Shown: positions 8,658-17,747 of the stretch, piece after piece
Layout: the number at the start of each line of letters is the position of its first letter
How positions within the stretch are numbered: position 1 is the first letter of the stretch
Assembly: GCF_046523945.1 (NCBI RefSeq)
Contig: NZ_CP171363.1
Coordinates: forward strand, 1,240,001-1,304,000
DNA from: Faucicola mancuniensis
GTDB lineage: Bacteria; Pseudomonadota; Gammaproteobacteria; Pseudomonadales; Moraxellaceae
DNA: 64,000 nt
Reading direction: 5' to 3'
Notes under the pieces: generated by a model
Told to the model about the DNA's origin: nothing
Seen by the model: only the letters and a program-made list of their open reading frames with translations
Database searches by the model: none
Position numbers and translations under genes: made by a program

Positions 8658-8680
8658 ACTTTACAAATGTTTTAACAAAA

Positions 8681-11600
8681 TTAATCGAGTGTCGTTGGCA
8701 ATGGGCGGGGCAGTTCGTCATCAGGTTTGCCTTCTAACCAGTCGATTTTGTTCATTTTTCGCACGATGACAAATTCGTCACGGTTACAGCCAACTGTGCC
8801 ATAGTAGTTAAAACTATAGGAGAATTGGGCATAACCGCCAATCATGTGCGTGGGTTTAAGAATCGCACGAGTGACCGAGTTATGGATACCACCACGAGTA
8901 CCAGATTGCTCAGACCCTGGGATATTGACCAGTTTTTCTTGGGCGTGGTACATCATACTCATGCCTTCTTTGATACGTTGGGAGACGACGGCACGAGCGG
9001 TAATTGTCCCATTGTGGTTAAAGACTTCAATCCAGTCGTTATCTTCAATCCCTGCTTTTTTGGCATCGATTTCGCTTATCCAGACAATAGGACCACCACG
9101 AGAAAGGGTCAGCATCAGCAAATTTTCAGAGTAGGTACTGTGGATACCCCATTTTTGGTGAGGGGTTAAGAAGTTCAGTACGATTTCTGGGTTACCATTA
9201 GGTTTGGCATCTTTAAACAAGTCGGTGGTTTTGGTGTTGATCGGCGGACGGTATTGTTGCATTTGTTCGCCAAAGGCTTGTATCCAAGGGTGTTCGACAT
9301 AGAACTGCTGACGACCTGTCAAGGTACGCCAAGGAATCAGTTCATGCACATTGGTGTAGCCTGCGTTGTAGCTGACTTTTTCCGATTCTAAGCCTGACCA
9401 CGTTGGGCTTGAGATGATTTTGCGAGGCTGTGCAACGATGTCGTTAAAGCGGATTTTTTCGTGTTCGCTGGATTTTGCCAAATGGGTGTGGTCACACCCT
9501 GTTTTTTGTGATAATCCTGCCCACGCTTTGACCGCCACATGACCGTTGGTTTCTGGGGCGAGCATCAGTACCGTTTCAATGGCATTGACCACGCTGTTCA
9601 TGTTGGGGCGACCTTTGGCACTGGTTTCGTCTGTGATACGGTAGTTCAAATCCCCCAATTGGTGGACTTCTTCTGTGGTATCCCAGTCGATGCCTTTGGA
9701 GTTGTTGCCCAATTTGTCCATTAATGGACCTAAAGACGTGTATTTGTTATAGGTATTTGGGTAATCACGTTCGACCACTTTAATCAGTGGACAGTTAATG
9801 CCGGGGATTGGTTTTTCACCAGCGGTTTTCCAGTCGCTACCGCCAAATGGCTGTGCCAGTTCATCGGCACTGTCGTGTTGCATTGGCAAAGTTACCACGT
9901 CAGTTTCTGTTCCCAAATGTCCGACTGACACACGAGAGAATTCTTTGGCGATGTATTTGTAGATTTCCCAGTCAGTTTTTGATTCCCACGCAGGGTCGGT
10001 GGCTGCGGTAAATGGGTGAATAAAGGGGTGCATATCTGACGTGTTGATGTCTTCTTTTTCATACCATGTGGCGGTTGGCAACACGATATCTGAATACAGA
10101 CAAGTGCTAGACATACGGAAATCTAGGGTAGTGACAAGATCAATTTTGCCTGTTGGGGCATTTTCGACAAAGTCAATTTCTTGGGGTCTAAAGCCGTCTT
10201 GTACGGTTTCTTCACCAAGCAAGCCGTTTTTTGTACCCAATAAATATTTGAGCATATATTCATGCCCTTTACCTGATGAGCCAAGTAGGTTTGACCGCCA
10301 GATAAACATATTTCTTGGGAAGTTTTGTGGGCTGTCTGGCTGTTCGCAAGCAAAGCGTAATGAGCCGTTTTGTAGGCTTTCAACCACATAATCTTCCACT
10401 TTCATGCCTTTGGCTTGGGCTTCTTTGGCAATGGTTAAAGGGTTGCGATTCAGCTGTGGGGCAGACGGTAACCAGCCTGCACGTTCGGCTTGAATGTTGT
10501 AATCAAGCATATGCTCTGGGAAGTGGTTTTTGTTGGCGTGAGCCGAGAGTAGTTCGTGAGCCGATACCGATTCATGTCGCCATTGGCTAGAATGGTTGTA
10601 GAAGAAACTTGTGCCGTTCATGTGGCGTGGTGGACGATGCCAATCTAACCCAAAGGCAACAGGAGCCCAGCCAGATTGCGGACGTAGTTTTTCTTGACCG
10701 ACATAGTGAGCCCAACCACCGCCCGACTGACCCACACAACCGCACAGCATCAGCATATTAATCACGCCACGATAGTTCATGTCAAGGTGATACCAGTGGT
10801 TCATACCTGCACCGATAATTACCATTGAGCGACCGTGGGTTTTGTGGGCATTTTCGGCAAATTCACGAGCGATTTGAATCACTTTTTCACGGCTTACGCC
10901 TGTGATTTTTTCTTGCCATGCAGGTGTGCCTGCAATGTTGGCATCGTTGTAATCATCGGTAACGTGCAAACCACCATGACCATTATCCACGCCCAAATTG
11001 GCAACCATTAAATCAAAAACGGTCACGACTTTGGCAGTTTGCCCATTGGCAAGGTTAATGGTACGGCAAGGTAGGGTTTTGTACTGGATTTCTTCGCCTT
11101 GAGCTGTGGTAAAGTAAGGGTGAACATCGCCCCCAAAATAATCCAAACCGACTTCGACCGTGTCGCCACTGCCTTTTTGGCTTAACATCAAATCAACTTC
11201 TTGCCCTGTTGTGCCGTCACGAGCTTCCAAGTTCCAACGCCCATTTTCGCCCCAACGGTAGCCGATAGAGCCTTGTGGTGAAACCAGTTCGCCGTTTTGA
11301 TTTAATGCAACGGTTTTCCACTCTGGGTTATTATCTTGACCCAGATTGCCTGTTAAATCAGACGCACGCAAGAAACGCCCTGCACGCAAATCACGACCTT
11401 CGCCTTCGACCATAACGAGCATTGGCAAGTCGGTGTAGCGTTTGGCATAATTTTGGAAGTAATCGCTTTGCGATTTTAGATAAAACTCTTTGATAATCAC
11501 ATGGCTAAAGGCTTGAGCCAAGGCAGCATCTGTGCCTTGTTTTGGGTTTAACCAAAGGTCGCACAATTTGGCGATTTCGGCATAGTCAGGGGTAATGGCA

Positions 11601-12436
11601 ACGGTTTTTGTCCCTTTATAACGCGCTTCGGTGAAAAAGTGAGCGTCTGGTGTACGGGTTTGTGGGACGTTTGACCCCCAAGCGATGATGTAGTTTGAGT
11701 TATACCAGTCGGCAGATTCGGCAACGTCCGTTTGTTCGCCCCATACCATTGGACTTGCTGGTGGCAAGTCACAGTACCAGTCATAAAATGATAAACATGT
11801 TCCGCCAATTAACGACAAATATCTCGCCCCAGACGCATAACTGAGCATCGACATCGCAGGAATCGGCGAGAAACCGACAATACGGTCGGGACCAAATTGT
11901 TTAGCGGTATAGACGTTGGCAGCGGCGATGATTTCGACACATTCTTTCCATGAAGAACGCACAAAACCGCCCAAGCCACGTTTGGATTTGTATTCGACCG
12001 CTTTGACTGGGTCTTCGACAATGCTTGCCCACGCCAAGACAGGGTCGGAGTGTTTGGCTTTGGCTTCACGCCAGAGTTTTAGCAAGGGTTTACGCACTTT
12101 TGGATATTTGAGACGGTTAGCTGAGTACATATACCAGCTATAGCTTGCCCCACGAGGACAGCCACGAGGTTCGTGGTTGGGTAAGTCTGGGCGAGTGCGT
12201 GGATAGTCGGTTTGTTGGGTTTCCCAAGTGACCAGTCCGTTTTTGACGTAGATTTTCCATGAACATGAACCTGTACAGTTCACGCCGTGGGTGGAGCGGA
12301 CGATTTTGTCGTATGACCAACGGCTACGGTAGCCGTTTTCCCATTCACGGTTTTCGTTACGTACTTCACCATGTCCGTCAGCGAATTCGCCTGTTTTTTT
12401 CTTAAAAAATCGAAGTTGGTCGAGTAGATGGCTCAT
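8681..12436 (-). CDS. narG: respiratory nitrate reductase alpha subunit NarG
   Basis: The catalytic subunit, which reduces nitrate to nitrite at a molybdenum bis-MGD site in the cytoplasm. It has 1251 residues, almost the E. coli length (1247). The ligands of the first iron-sulfur cluster sit at H50, C54, C58 (HGVNCTGSC) and C93 (PRGCPRG), the same numbers as in E. coli. The WGEQTDVAESADWYNS stretch contains the Asp that binds molybdenum. AAGGAT lies 8 bases before the ATG. A NarL-like site and a degenerate FNR-like half-site precede it, so it probably has its own promoter in addition to readthrough from narK2. Confidence 0.98.
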   Translation of the reverse strand: MSHLLDQLRFFKKKTGEFADGHGEVRNENREWENGYRSRWSYDKIVRSTHGVNCTGSCSWKIYVKNGLVTWETQQTDYPRTRPDLPNHEPRGCPRGASYSWYMYSANRLKYPKVRKPLLKLWREAKAKHSDPVLAWASIVEDPVKAVEYKSKRGLGGFVRSSWKECVEIIAAANVYTAKQFGPDRIVGFSPIPAMSMLSYASGARYLSLIGGTCLSFYDWYCDLPPASPMVWGEQTDVAESADWYNSNYIIAWGSNVPQTRTPDAHFFTEARYKGTKTVAITPDYAEIAKLCDLWLNPKQGTDAALAQAFSHVIIKEFYLKSQSDYFQNYAKRYTDLPMLVMVEGEGRDLRAGRFLRASDLTGNLGQDNNPEWKTVALNQNGELVSPQGSIGYRWGENGRWNLEARDGTTGQEVDLMLSQKGSGDTVEVGLDYFGGDVHPYFTTAQGEEIQYKTLPCRTINLANGQTAKVVTVFDLMVANLGVDNGHGGLHVTDDYNDANIAGTPAWQEKITGVSREKVIQIAREFAENAHKTHGRSMVIIGAGMNHWYHLDMNYRGVINMLMLCGCVGQSGGGWAHYVGQEKLRPQSGWAPVAFGLDWHRPPRHMNGTSFFYNHSSQWRHESVSAHELLSAHANKNHFPEHMLDYNIQAERAGWLPSAPQLNRNPLTIAKEAQAKGMKVEDYVVESLQNGSLRFACEQPDSPQNFPRNMFIWRSNLLGSSGKGHEYMLKYLLGTKNGLLGEETVQDGFRPQEIDFVENAPTGKIDLVTTLDFRMSSTCLYSDIVLPTATWYEKEDINTSDMHPFIHPFTAATDPAWESKTDWEIYKYIAKEFSRVSVGHLGTETDVVTLPMQHDSADELAQPFGGSDWKTAGEKPIPGINCPLIKVVERDYPNTYNKYTSLGPLMDKLGNNSKGIDWDTTEEVHQLGDLNYRITDETSAKGRPNMNSVVNAIETVLMLAPETNGHVAVKAWAGLSQKTGCDHTHLAKSSEHEKIRFNDIVAQPRKIISSPTWSGLESEKVSYNAGYTNVHELIPWRTLTGRQQFYVEHPWIQAFGEQMQQYRPPINTKTTDLFKDAKPNGNPEIVLNFLTPHQKWGIHSTYSENLLMLTLSRGGPIVWISEIDAKKAGIEDNDWIEVFNHNGTITARAVVSQRIKEGMSMMYHAQEKLVNIPGSEQSGTRGGIHNSVTRAILKPTHMIGGYAQFSYSFNYYGTVGCNRDEFVIVRKMNKIDWLEGKPDDELPRPLPTTLD

Positions 12437-12535
12437 ATTGCTATCCTTATCGTGATTTTGGATGTACTTAAAAATAGTTTAGTTTGACCTAGTATTAGTA
12501 TAGATAATTGGCTATATTTTGCTATTGGCTAGTGG

Positions 12536-12561
12536 TTGATGGGGATACTACTTAGGAGGTA
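12536..12561. promoter_or_regulatory. NarL-like site and partial FNR-like site upstream of narG
   Basis: TACTACTTAGGAGGTA (12546-12561) is a 7-2-7 inverted heptamer pair, differing at two positions from the identical 16-mers found before moaA and between narK1 and narX. TTGATGGGGATACT (12536-12549) matches the FNR/ANR consensus at 8 of 10 fixed positions and overlaps it. Both lie in the 137-base gap between narK2 and narG. Confidence 0.55.
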
Positions 12562-12573
12562 GCTTTAATAAGC

Positions 12574-13920
12574 TTAACACGGATACTCCGCCCCTTTACG
12601 GCTGTAGTAGAACCACGTCAAAGCGATACAAATCACATAAAACACCACCAAAGCGATAAACGTGCCATTCACCCCAAGACCTGAACCGAACATTTTGGGA
12701 ATAAAAAACCCACCATACGCCGCAAACCCACCTGCAAAACCAACCACCGCTGCCGATTCTTTGCGAGCTTGATTGACCAAATCTGGCGAATTAAGACGTT
12801 CGTGCATGGTACGGAAAATCACAGGTATCATACGGAACGTTGAACCATTGCCAATCCCTGTGGTGATAAATAGCACCATAAAACATGCAAAATAGCCCAC
12901 AAAACTGCCGACTTTTAAGAAATACATTACTGCAAAAACTGCCAATGCCATCACGATATAGTTCCACAAGGTCACCTTTGCACCGCCGATTTTATCAGCA
13001 ATCCAGCCACCTACAGGGCGAAACAACGCACCGACCAACGTCCCTAAAAACGCCACTTTTAACGGGTCAATATCAGGAAATGACTGTTTAATCACCATTG
13101 GAAACGCTGCCGAAAAGCCAATAAATGAGCCAAAAGTCGCCAAATACAAAATACACATAATCCAGTTATGTTGGCGTTTAAAAATCACCGCTTGGTCTTT
13201 AAAAGACGCATTGGCAGATGTCAAATCATTCATCATAAACCACGCCAATACCGTGATAATCACAACCGAACCAATCCACACAAACCCTGCATTTTGCAGG
13301 TACAAAGTTGTGCCTTTGGTCGTCACTTGACCGTCACCGCCCAACGCCCCAAACAGGCTAAAACTAATGGACCAAGGAATGACAAACTGCATGACCGACA
13401 CACCCAAATTACCCAAACCAGCGTTTAAACCTAATGCCATGCCTTGTTGTGATTTTGGATAAAAAAACGAAATATTGGACATACTAGACGAAAAATTCGC
13501 CCCACCAAAACCACACAGCAAAGAAATAGTTGCAAACACCCAAAACGGCGTATTCACATCTTGAATCGCAAAACCCAACCAAACAGTCGGAATTAACAGC
13601 GAAGCGGTGGAAATCGTTGTCCAACGTCTGCCCCCAAAAATCGGTACCATAAACGAATAAAAAATCCGCATCGTTGCCCCAGACAACGCAGGCAACGCAA
13701 GCAAGGTTGATAATTGACCCTTGTCAAATTTAAACCCAGCCTCTGGCATACGCACCACAATCACCGACCAAATCACCCAAACCCCAAAGGCTAACAACAA
13801 GGCTGGAATCGAAATCCACAAATTGCGTTTGGCGACTTGTTTGCCGTGCTGTTCCCAAAAGACAGGGTCTTCAGGTCGCCAATCAGTGATTTTGCGACCC
13901 CCTTTATATTCATTGCTCAT
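12574..13920 (-). CDS. narK2: nitrate/nitrite transporter, NarK2-like (MFS)
   Basis: A 448-residue major facilitator with about twelve membrane helices. The N-terminal WRPEDPVFW followed by RNLWISIPALLLAFGVWVIW is typical of the NarK type thought to exchange nitrate for nitrite. The glycine-rich nitrate signatures are GFGGANFSSSMSNISFF and AGFAGGFAAYGGFFIP. A GGAG ribosome site precedes the ATG. It lies directly upstream of narG, in the order narK1-narK2-narGHJI also seen in Pseudomonas. Transport type is inferred from similarity; the number in the name follows the Pseudomonas order. Confidence 0.93.
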   Translation of the reverse strand: MSNEYKGGRKITDWRPEDPVFWEQHGKQVAKRNLWISIPALLLAFGVWVIWSVIVVRMPEAGFKFDKGQLSTLLALPALSGATMRIFYSFMVPIFGGRRWTTISTASLLIPTVWLGFAIQDVNTPFWVFATISLLCGFGGANFSSSMSNISFFYPKSQQGMALGLNAGLGNLGVSVMQFVIPWSISFSLFGALGGDGQVTTKGTTLYLQNAGFVWIGSVVIITVLAWFMMNDLTSANASFKDQAVIFKRQHNWIMCILYLATFGSFIGFSAAFPMVIKQSFPDIDPLKVAFLGTLVGALFRPVGGWIADKIGGAKVTLWNYIVMALAVFAVMYFLKVGSFVGYFACFMVLFITTGIGNGSTFRMIPVIFRTMHERLNSPDLVNQARKESAAVVGFAGGFAAYGGFFIPKMFGSGLGVNGTFIALVVFYVICIALTWFYYSRKGAEYPC

Positions 13921-14013
13921 TTTATTCTCCGCCTAGTATTTTATAGACTTAAATGCATTGTATTAGTCTAAGATTTTAGTCAGTTTAATTCCCTTATCAC
14001 ATCGCATATTTAA

Positions 14014-14036
14014 CCAAAGGATTAGTTATCCTTTGG
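14014..14036. other. perfect hairpin in the narK1-narK2 gap
   Basis: CCAAAGGAT and ATCCTTTGG pair over 9 bp around the loop TAGTT. It is about 95 bases upstream of the narK2 start and downstream of the narK1 terminator. No T-tract follows it. It may be an operator or a leader hairpin; its function is unknown. Confidence 0.45.
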
Positions 14037-14068
14037 GAGTAGAAAGAGGAGTGAGTTGACTAAAAACA

Positions 14069-14102
14069 AAAAATTCCCCTATCCTGTGATAGGAGAATTT
14101 TT
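14069..14102 (-). terminator. intrinsic terminator after narK1
   Basis: On the minus strand AAAATTCTCCTATC pairs with GATAGGGGAATTTT around CACA with one mismatch, then the T-rich TTTTTTGTTTTT. It begins 8 bases past the narK1 stop, so narK1 can be transcribed apart from narK2-narGHJI. Confidence 0.85.
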
Positions 14103-14109
14103 ATCAAAA

Positions 14110-15384
14110 TTATGAAGTTGCTTGTGTACGGGCTTTTTCAGCTTTATTCGCTTGGTGACTTGCTTCCATTTGTGGACGCACTTCGGACAGATAAATCCAA
14201 ATCAAACTGACCCAAATCACCCCAAACATAATCATAAACGCTGAGCTACGTACGCCTGTGATATCGACCGCTTTACCAAACATAATTGGTAATAAAAATC
14301 CGCCCAAACCACCAAACAACCCCACCACACCAGATACTGCACCAATATTTTGTTTATAATCATTTGACAAATATTTGAACACAGACGCCTTACCAATGGC
14401 AAAAGTAATCCCCAATGCAAAAATCAAAATGGTAAATACAGTAGAATTTAAGCCGAAATGCAACGCTTGTTCGCCTTTCACGGTATGAATGACCAAGTCG
14501 GTTTGCGGATACGATAGGATAAACAAAATAATCATCGCCACCCAAAGCACCCACCAAGTCACGGTATGAGCCGAGTATTTATCAGACAACCAGCCACCCA
14601 ACGCACGAAGCACGCCCCCTGGTAAACTAAAACAGACTGCCAAAAAAGCGGCGGTTTTTAGGTTAAAGCCGTATTCATCGACATAATAATGGGTCATCCA
14701 CAACGCCAACGCCACATAACCACCAAACACAATCGAATAATATTGCGAATACCGCCACACGTTTTTATCTTTTAATACGGCTAATTGACTGCCAATGCTC
14801 GCTTTGCTGGCGGTACGGTGTTCTTTGTTATCAAAACTGCCAAACCAAAAACCAATCGCCGTAATCAGCATCAACCCCGCATACACTTTTGGCATCAACT
14901 GCCAGCCACCAATGGCGATAATGGTAGGGGCTATCAGCTTGGTCAAAGCCGAACCTGCATTCCCAGCCCCAAATACGCCCATGGCAAGCCCTTGATTTTG
15001 TGGTTCAAACCATTTGGCGACATAGGCAATCCCCACCGAAAACGAGCCACCTGCCAATCCAACAAACAAACCCAAAATTAAAAATTGCCAATACTCATGG
15101 GCATACGACAACAGATAAATCGGAATCACAGTGGATAACATCAACACAAAAAACACGATTTTGCCGCCAAATTTGTCGGTCATCATGCCCAGTGGCAAAC
15201 GTACCAGCGACCCTGTCAAAACAGGCAACGCCGCCAATAGCCCAAATTGGGTCTCAGATAACGACAACATTTTTTTGATAGGAATACCGAGTACCGCAAA
15301 CATCATCCAAATCATAAAACACACGGTAAATGCAATGGTGGATGACGTAAGTACCATATATTGTTTGGTTTTTAGACTTGCCAT
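14110..15384 (-). CDS. narK1: nitrate transporter, NarK1-like (MFS)
   Basis: A 424-residue major facilitator with about twelve membrane helices, of the shorter NarK class considered to be a nitrate/proton symporter. It begins MASLKTKQY, and the nitrate-signature glycine runs are GLAGGSFSVGIAYVAKWF and GVVGLFGGLGGFLLP. The start at 15384 was chosen because GGAGG lies 5 bases before it; an upstream in-frame codon at 15429 has no such site. The upstream promoter carries a perfect FNR/ANR box. A terminator follows, separating it from narK2. Confidence 0.93.
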   Translation of the reverse strand: MASLKTKQYMVLTSSTIAFTVCFMIWMMFAVLGIPIKKMLSLSETQFGLLAALPVLTGSLVRLPLGMMTDKFGGKIVFFVLMLSTVIPIYLLSYAHEYWQFLILGLFVGLAGGSFSVGIAYVAKWFEPQNQGLAMGVFGAGNAGSALTKLIAPTIIAIGGWQLMPKVYAGLMLITAIGFWFGSFDNKEHRTASKASIGSQLAVLKDKNVWRYSQYYSIVFGGYVALALWMTHYYVDEYGFNLKTAAFLAVCFSLPGGVLRALGGWLSDKYSAHTVTWWVLWVAMIILFILSYPQTDLVIHTVKGEQALHFGLNSTVFTILIFALGITFAIGKASVFKYLSNDYKQNIGAVSGVVGLFGGLGGFLLPIMFGKAVDITGVRSSAFMIMFGVIWVSLIWIYLSEVRPQMEASHQANKAEKARTQATS

Positions 15385-15452
15385 GACAACCTCCAAAATC
15401 GACGAAATCTTATCTTTGATAAATTCCAATAAGAAGTTAGCTAATAAGATGT

Positions 15453-15494
15453 ATAATAAGCGTATCTTTTTTATTTTTAATTGATTTGAATCAA
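15453..15494 (-). promoter_or_regulatory. FNR/ANR-dependent promoter of narK1
   Basis: TTGATTTGAATCAA (15481-15494) is a perfect TTGAT-N4-ATCAA box. On the minus strand TATTAT (15453-15458) is a good -10. A start about 7 bases downstream, near 15446, puts the box centre at -41.5, the classic position for FNR activation. Confidence 0.85.
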
Positions 15495-15529
15495 TTATAT
15501 TTTGAAAAAATTTGATAAAATATCATTAA

Positions 15530-15545
15530 TACCCCCAAAGTAGTA
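15530..15545. promoter_or_regulatory. NarL-like 7-2-7 site in the narK1-narX gap
   Basis: TACCCCCAAAGTAGTA is the exact reverse complement of the site before moaA. It lies about 91 bases upstream of the predicted narK1 start point and 135 bases before narX, so it could serve either gene. Confidence 0.65.
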
Positions 15546-15679
15546 GGCATGGTTTTTTGGGGATTCTCTCGATAAATCTATTATTTATCAAATGGTTAAA
15601 TTATCGTCATCGAATAATTTAAGAATTTTTTACTGTCCTTTTGCTACATTAAAATCATGGTAACTATTTAGGAGTAGCT

Positions 15680-17665
15680 TTGCAAAAATCATCTGCGATT
15701 TCGCCAAAATTATTGACGACTCTATCGAATAGATTGCATAAAGCGGTGGTTAATTCGTTGCCTGTGCGTGCATTGTCAGCGGTGGTGGTGATTGCTAGTC
15801 TTGCATTGATGACGGCGATATCAAGTGGTTTGTTGGCTTGGGTGGCAGAGTCCGATGCCAAAGCGATTAATACCGCAGGGTCGATTCGGATGGCGACTTA
15901 TCGGATGAATTATTTATTGGCAAGTCATTATCAAAATTTGGATAATTTGGATAATAATTTCCAGGTTAATCATCAAAAGCCGATTGCTACCCAATTAGCC
16001 GAAGATATGCGGTTACGTTTGAACAATTTAGAGATTTATGAGCAATCCAGAGGTAATCAGGACAAGGCAATTAACGCTCAAATTGAGAAAATACAGACAA
16101 CATGGTATTCTAAACTTGAGCCGTTGTTGATTCATAACAATGGTCAGCAATTTTTTGCGGTTTCGACCCAATACATCAACAGCGTGGATGATTTGGTCAA
16201 ACAAATCCAAGCTCGCAATGAAGCACGCCAAAGCTATCAGCAAACTTTACAAATTAGCTCGTTGGTAGTGACGCTAATCATCATGCTGATAGGGTTATAC
16301 GAACTGCAACAAAACGTGCTGGTTCCTGTCAAACGCTTGCAAAAAGCAACGAACCAGTTCCGTGAAGGCGGAAGACCTCAAGTAGAGATTGAGGGCTATG
16401 AAGAATTTATCGACTTAGGTAAGTCGTTTAATGATATGACCCGTGCGTTGAGTAGTTATCAAGATGACCTTGAAGCGGAAGTGGCTCGCAAGACGTTTCA
16501 TTTGACCCAAAGCAACCAAGCATTGACGCTACTTTATAATTTTGCCAAAGAATTGAGTAACCAAAATATTTCATTCCCAAAATTGCAGCTGTTAATCAAT
16601 CAGTTTGCTGAACTTATGCCTCATTTGCATCTGACGCTGTGTCTAAATAATGAGCAATACAAAACCAAAGATGTCATTGCCCTAAAAAGCACAACTTTGG
16701 ATGGGAGTTTAGGGAGTTTTTGTCAGCAACAACACTGTGATGAATGTCATCTTAAACAGCAAAGTAAAAGTTGGATTTTTCCAATTCATCATCAACAAAC
16801 AGAATTGGGGGAGCTGATTGTTACCCCAAAAAATACGGCTGTTTCGTCCCCAACTAAGGCTCACGTTGCTTTGCATACTCAAAAAAACAAGATTGAATTG
16901 GTCGAAACTGACCCAAATTGGGTGGATAACAAGCCATCTTTTGATGAAACCGAATTGTTAAATACCTTGGCTAACTTGATAGCCATGGTATTTAGCAGTC
17001 AAAAACAACGAGAACAAGAACATCAATTGATTTTATTTGAAGAACGCAATACCATCGCCCGAGAATTACATGATTCTTTGGCTCAATCGCTGTCGTATCT
17101 TAAAATTCAAATCGCTTTATTGTCCACGTTACTCAAACAATCAGATGACAATAGCCATGAGCGAATAGAACAAATCATGGATCAAACCAAAGAGGGATTG
17201 AACAGTGCGTACAGCCAATTACGAGAATTACTAGTCACATTCCGCCTTAAGATTGAAGAAGGGGATTTTGACCAAGCCTTACAACAAGCCTGTGATGAAT
17301 TTTCTCAAAAAGGCGGATTTATCATTCATCTTGATAACCGTCTGACTAGCAGTAATTTGACTGCCAATGAACAGGTTGACTTGCTCCAAATTACCCGTGA
17401 AGCATTGTCCAACATTAACCGCCATGCCAATGCCAAAAATGCCCATGTTAGCTTGAGCCAAAGCCAAATAGGTGCTGTCACCCTGCGAGTACAAGATGAT
17501 GGGCAAGGTTTGGTGCAAGGTTTTGACCAATGCCAACATCACGGGCTAAAAATTATGCAAGAACGTAGCCATAATTTAGATGGCGAATTTGCTATCAATA
17601 ACGTGCTACCGCATGGCACAGCGATTTTGGTCAAATTTATGCCAAAATTATTTGTCCTAACCTAA
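15680..17665 (+). CDS. narX: nitrate/nitrite sensor histidine kinase NarX
   Basis: A membrane sensor that binds nitrate outside and phosphorylates NarL. Of its 661 residues, about 35-57 form membrane helix 1. The nitrate-binding P-box follows (AGSIRMATYRMN), helix 2 lies near 190-212, then a HAMP segment and a central module with the cysteines CQQQHCDEC. The HisKA_3 helix has phospho-His464 in ARELHDSLAQSLS, and the ATPase domain follows. The start is TTG with AGGAG five bases upstream. A weak NarL-like sequence (15661-15676) overlaps the ribosome site. It is divergent from narK1, and narL follows 82 bases later. Confidence 0.95.
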   Translation: MQKSSAISPKLLTTLSNRLHKAVVNSLPVRALSAVVVIASLALMTAISSGLLAWVAESDAKAINTAGSIRMATYRMNYLLASHYQNLDNLDNNFQVNHQKPIATQLAEDMRLRLNNLEIYEQSRGNQDKAINAQIEKIQTTWYSKLEPLLIHNNGQQFFAVSTQYINSVDDLVKQIQARNEARQSYQQTLQISSLVVTLIIMLIGLYELQQNVLVPVKRLQKATNQFREGGRPQVEIEGYEEFIDLGKSFNDMTRALSSYQDDLEAEVARKTFHLTQSNQALTLLYNFAKELSNQNISFPKLQLLINQFAELMPHLHLTLCLNNEQYKTKDVIALKSTTLDGSLGSFCQQQHCDECHLKQQSKSWIFPIHHQQTELGELIVTPKNTAVSSPTKAHVALHTQKNKIELVETDPNWVDNKPSFDETELLNTLANLIAMVFSSQKQREQEHQLILFEERNTIARELHDSLAQSLSYLKIQIALLSTLLKQSDDNSHERIEQIMDQTKEGLNSAYSQLRELLVTFRLKIEEGDFDQALQQACDEFSQKGGFIIHLDNRLTSSNLTANEQVDLLQITREALSNINRHANAKNAHVSLSQSQIGAVTLRVQDDGQGLVQGFDQCQHHGLKIMQERSHNLDGEFAINNVLPHGTAILVKFMPKLFVLT

Positions 17666-17747
17666 ATTATAAATTTAATTTTTTTAACTAAAAATTAAAT
17701 AAAACTAAACAAATATAAAAATCTTTTACAAAATTCGAGGAAACACC

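Noticed and set aside
9808..10590. Several open frames on the plus strand opposite narG
   Set aside because: They are shadows of the strongly conserved narG frame and have no family features.
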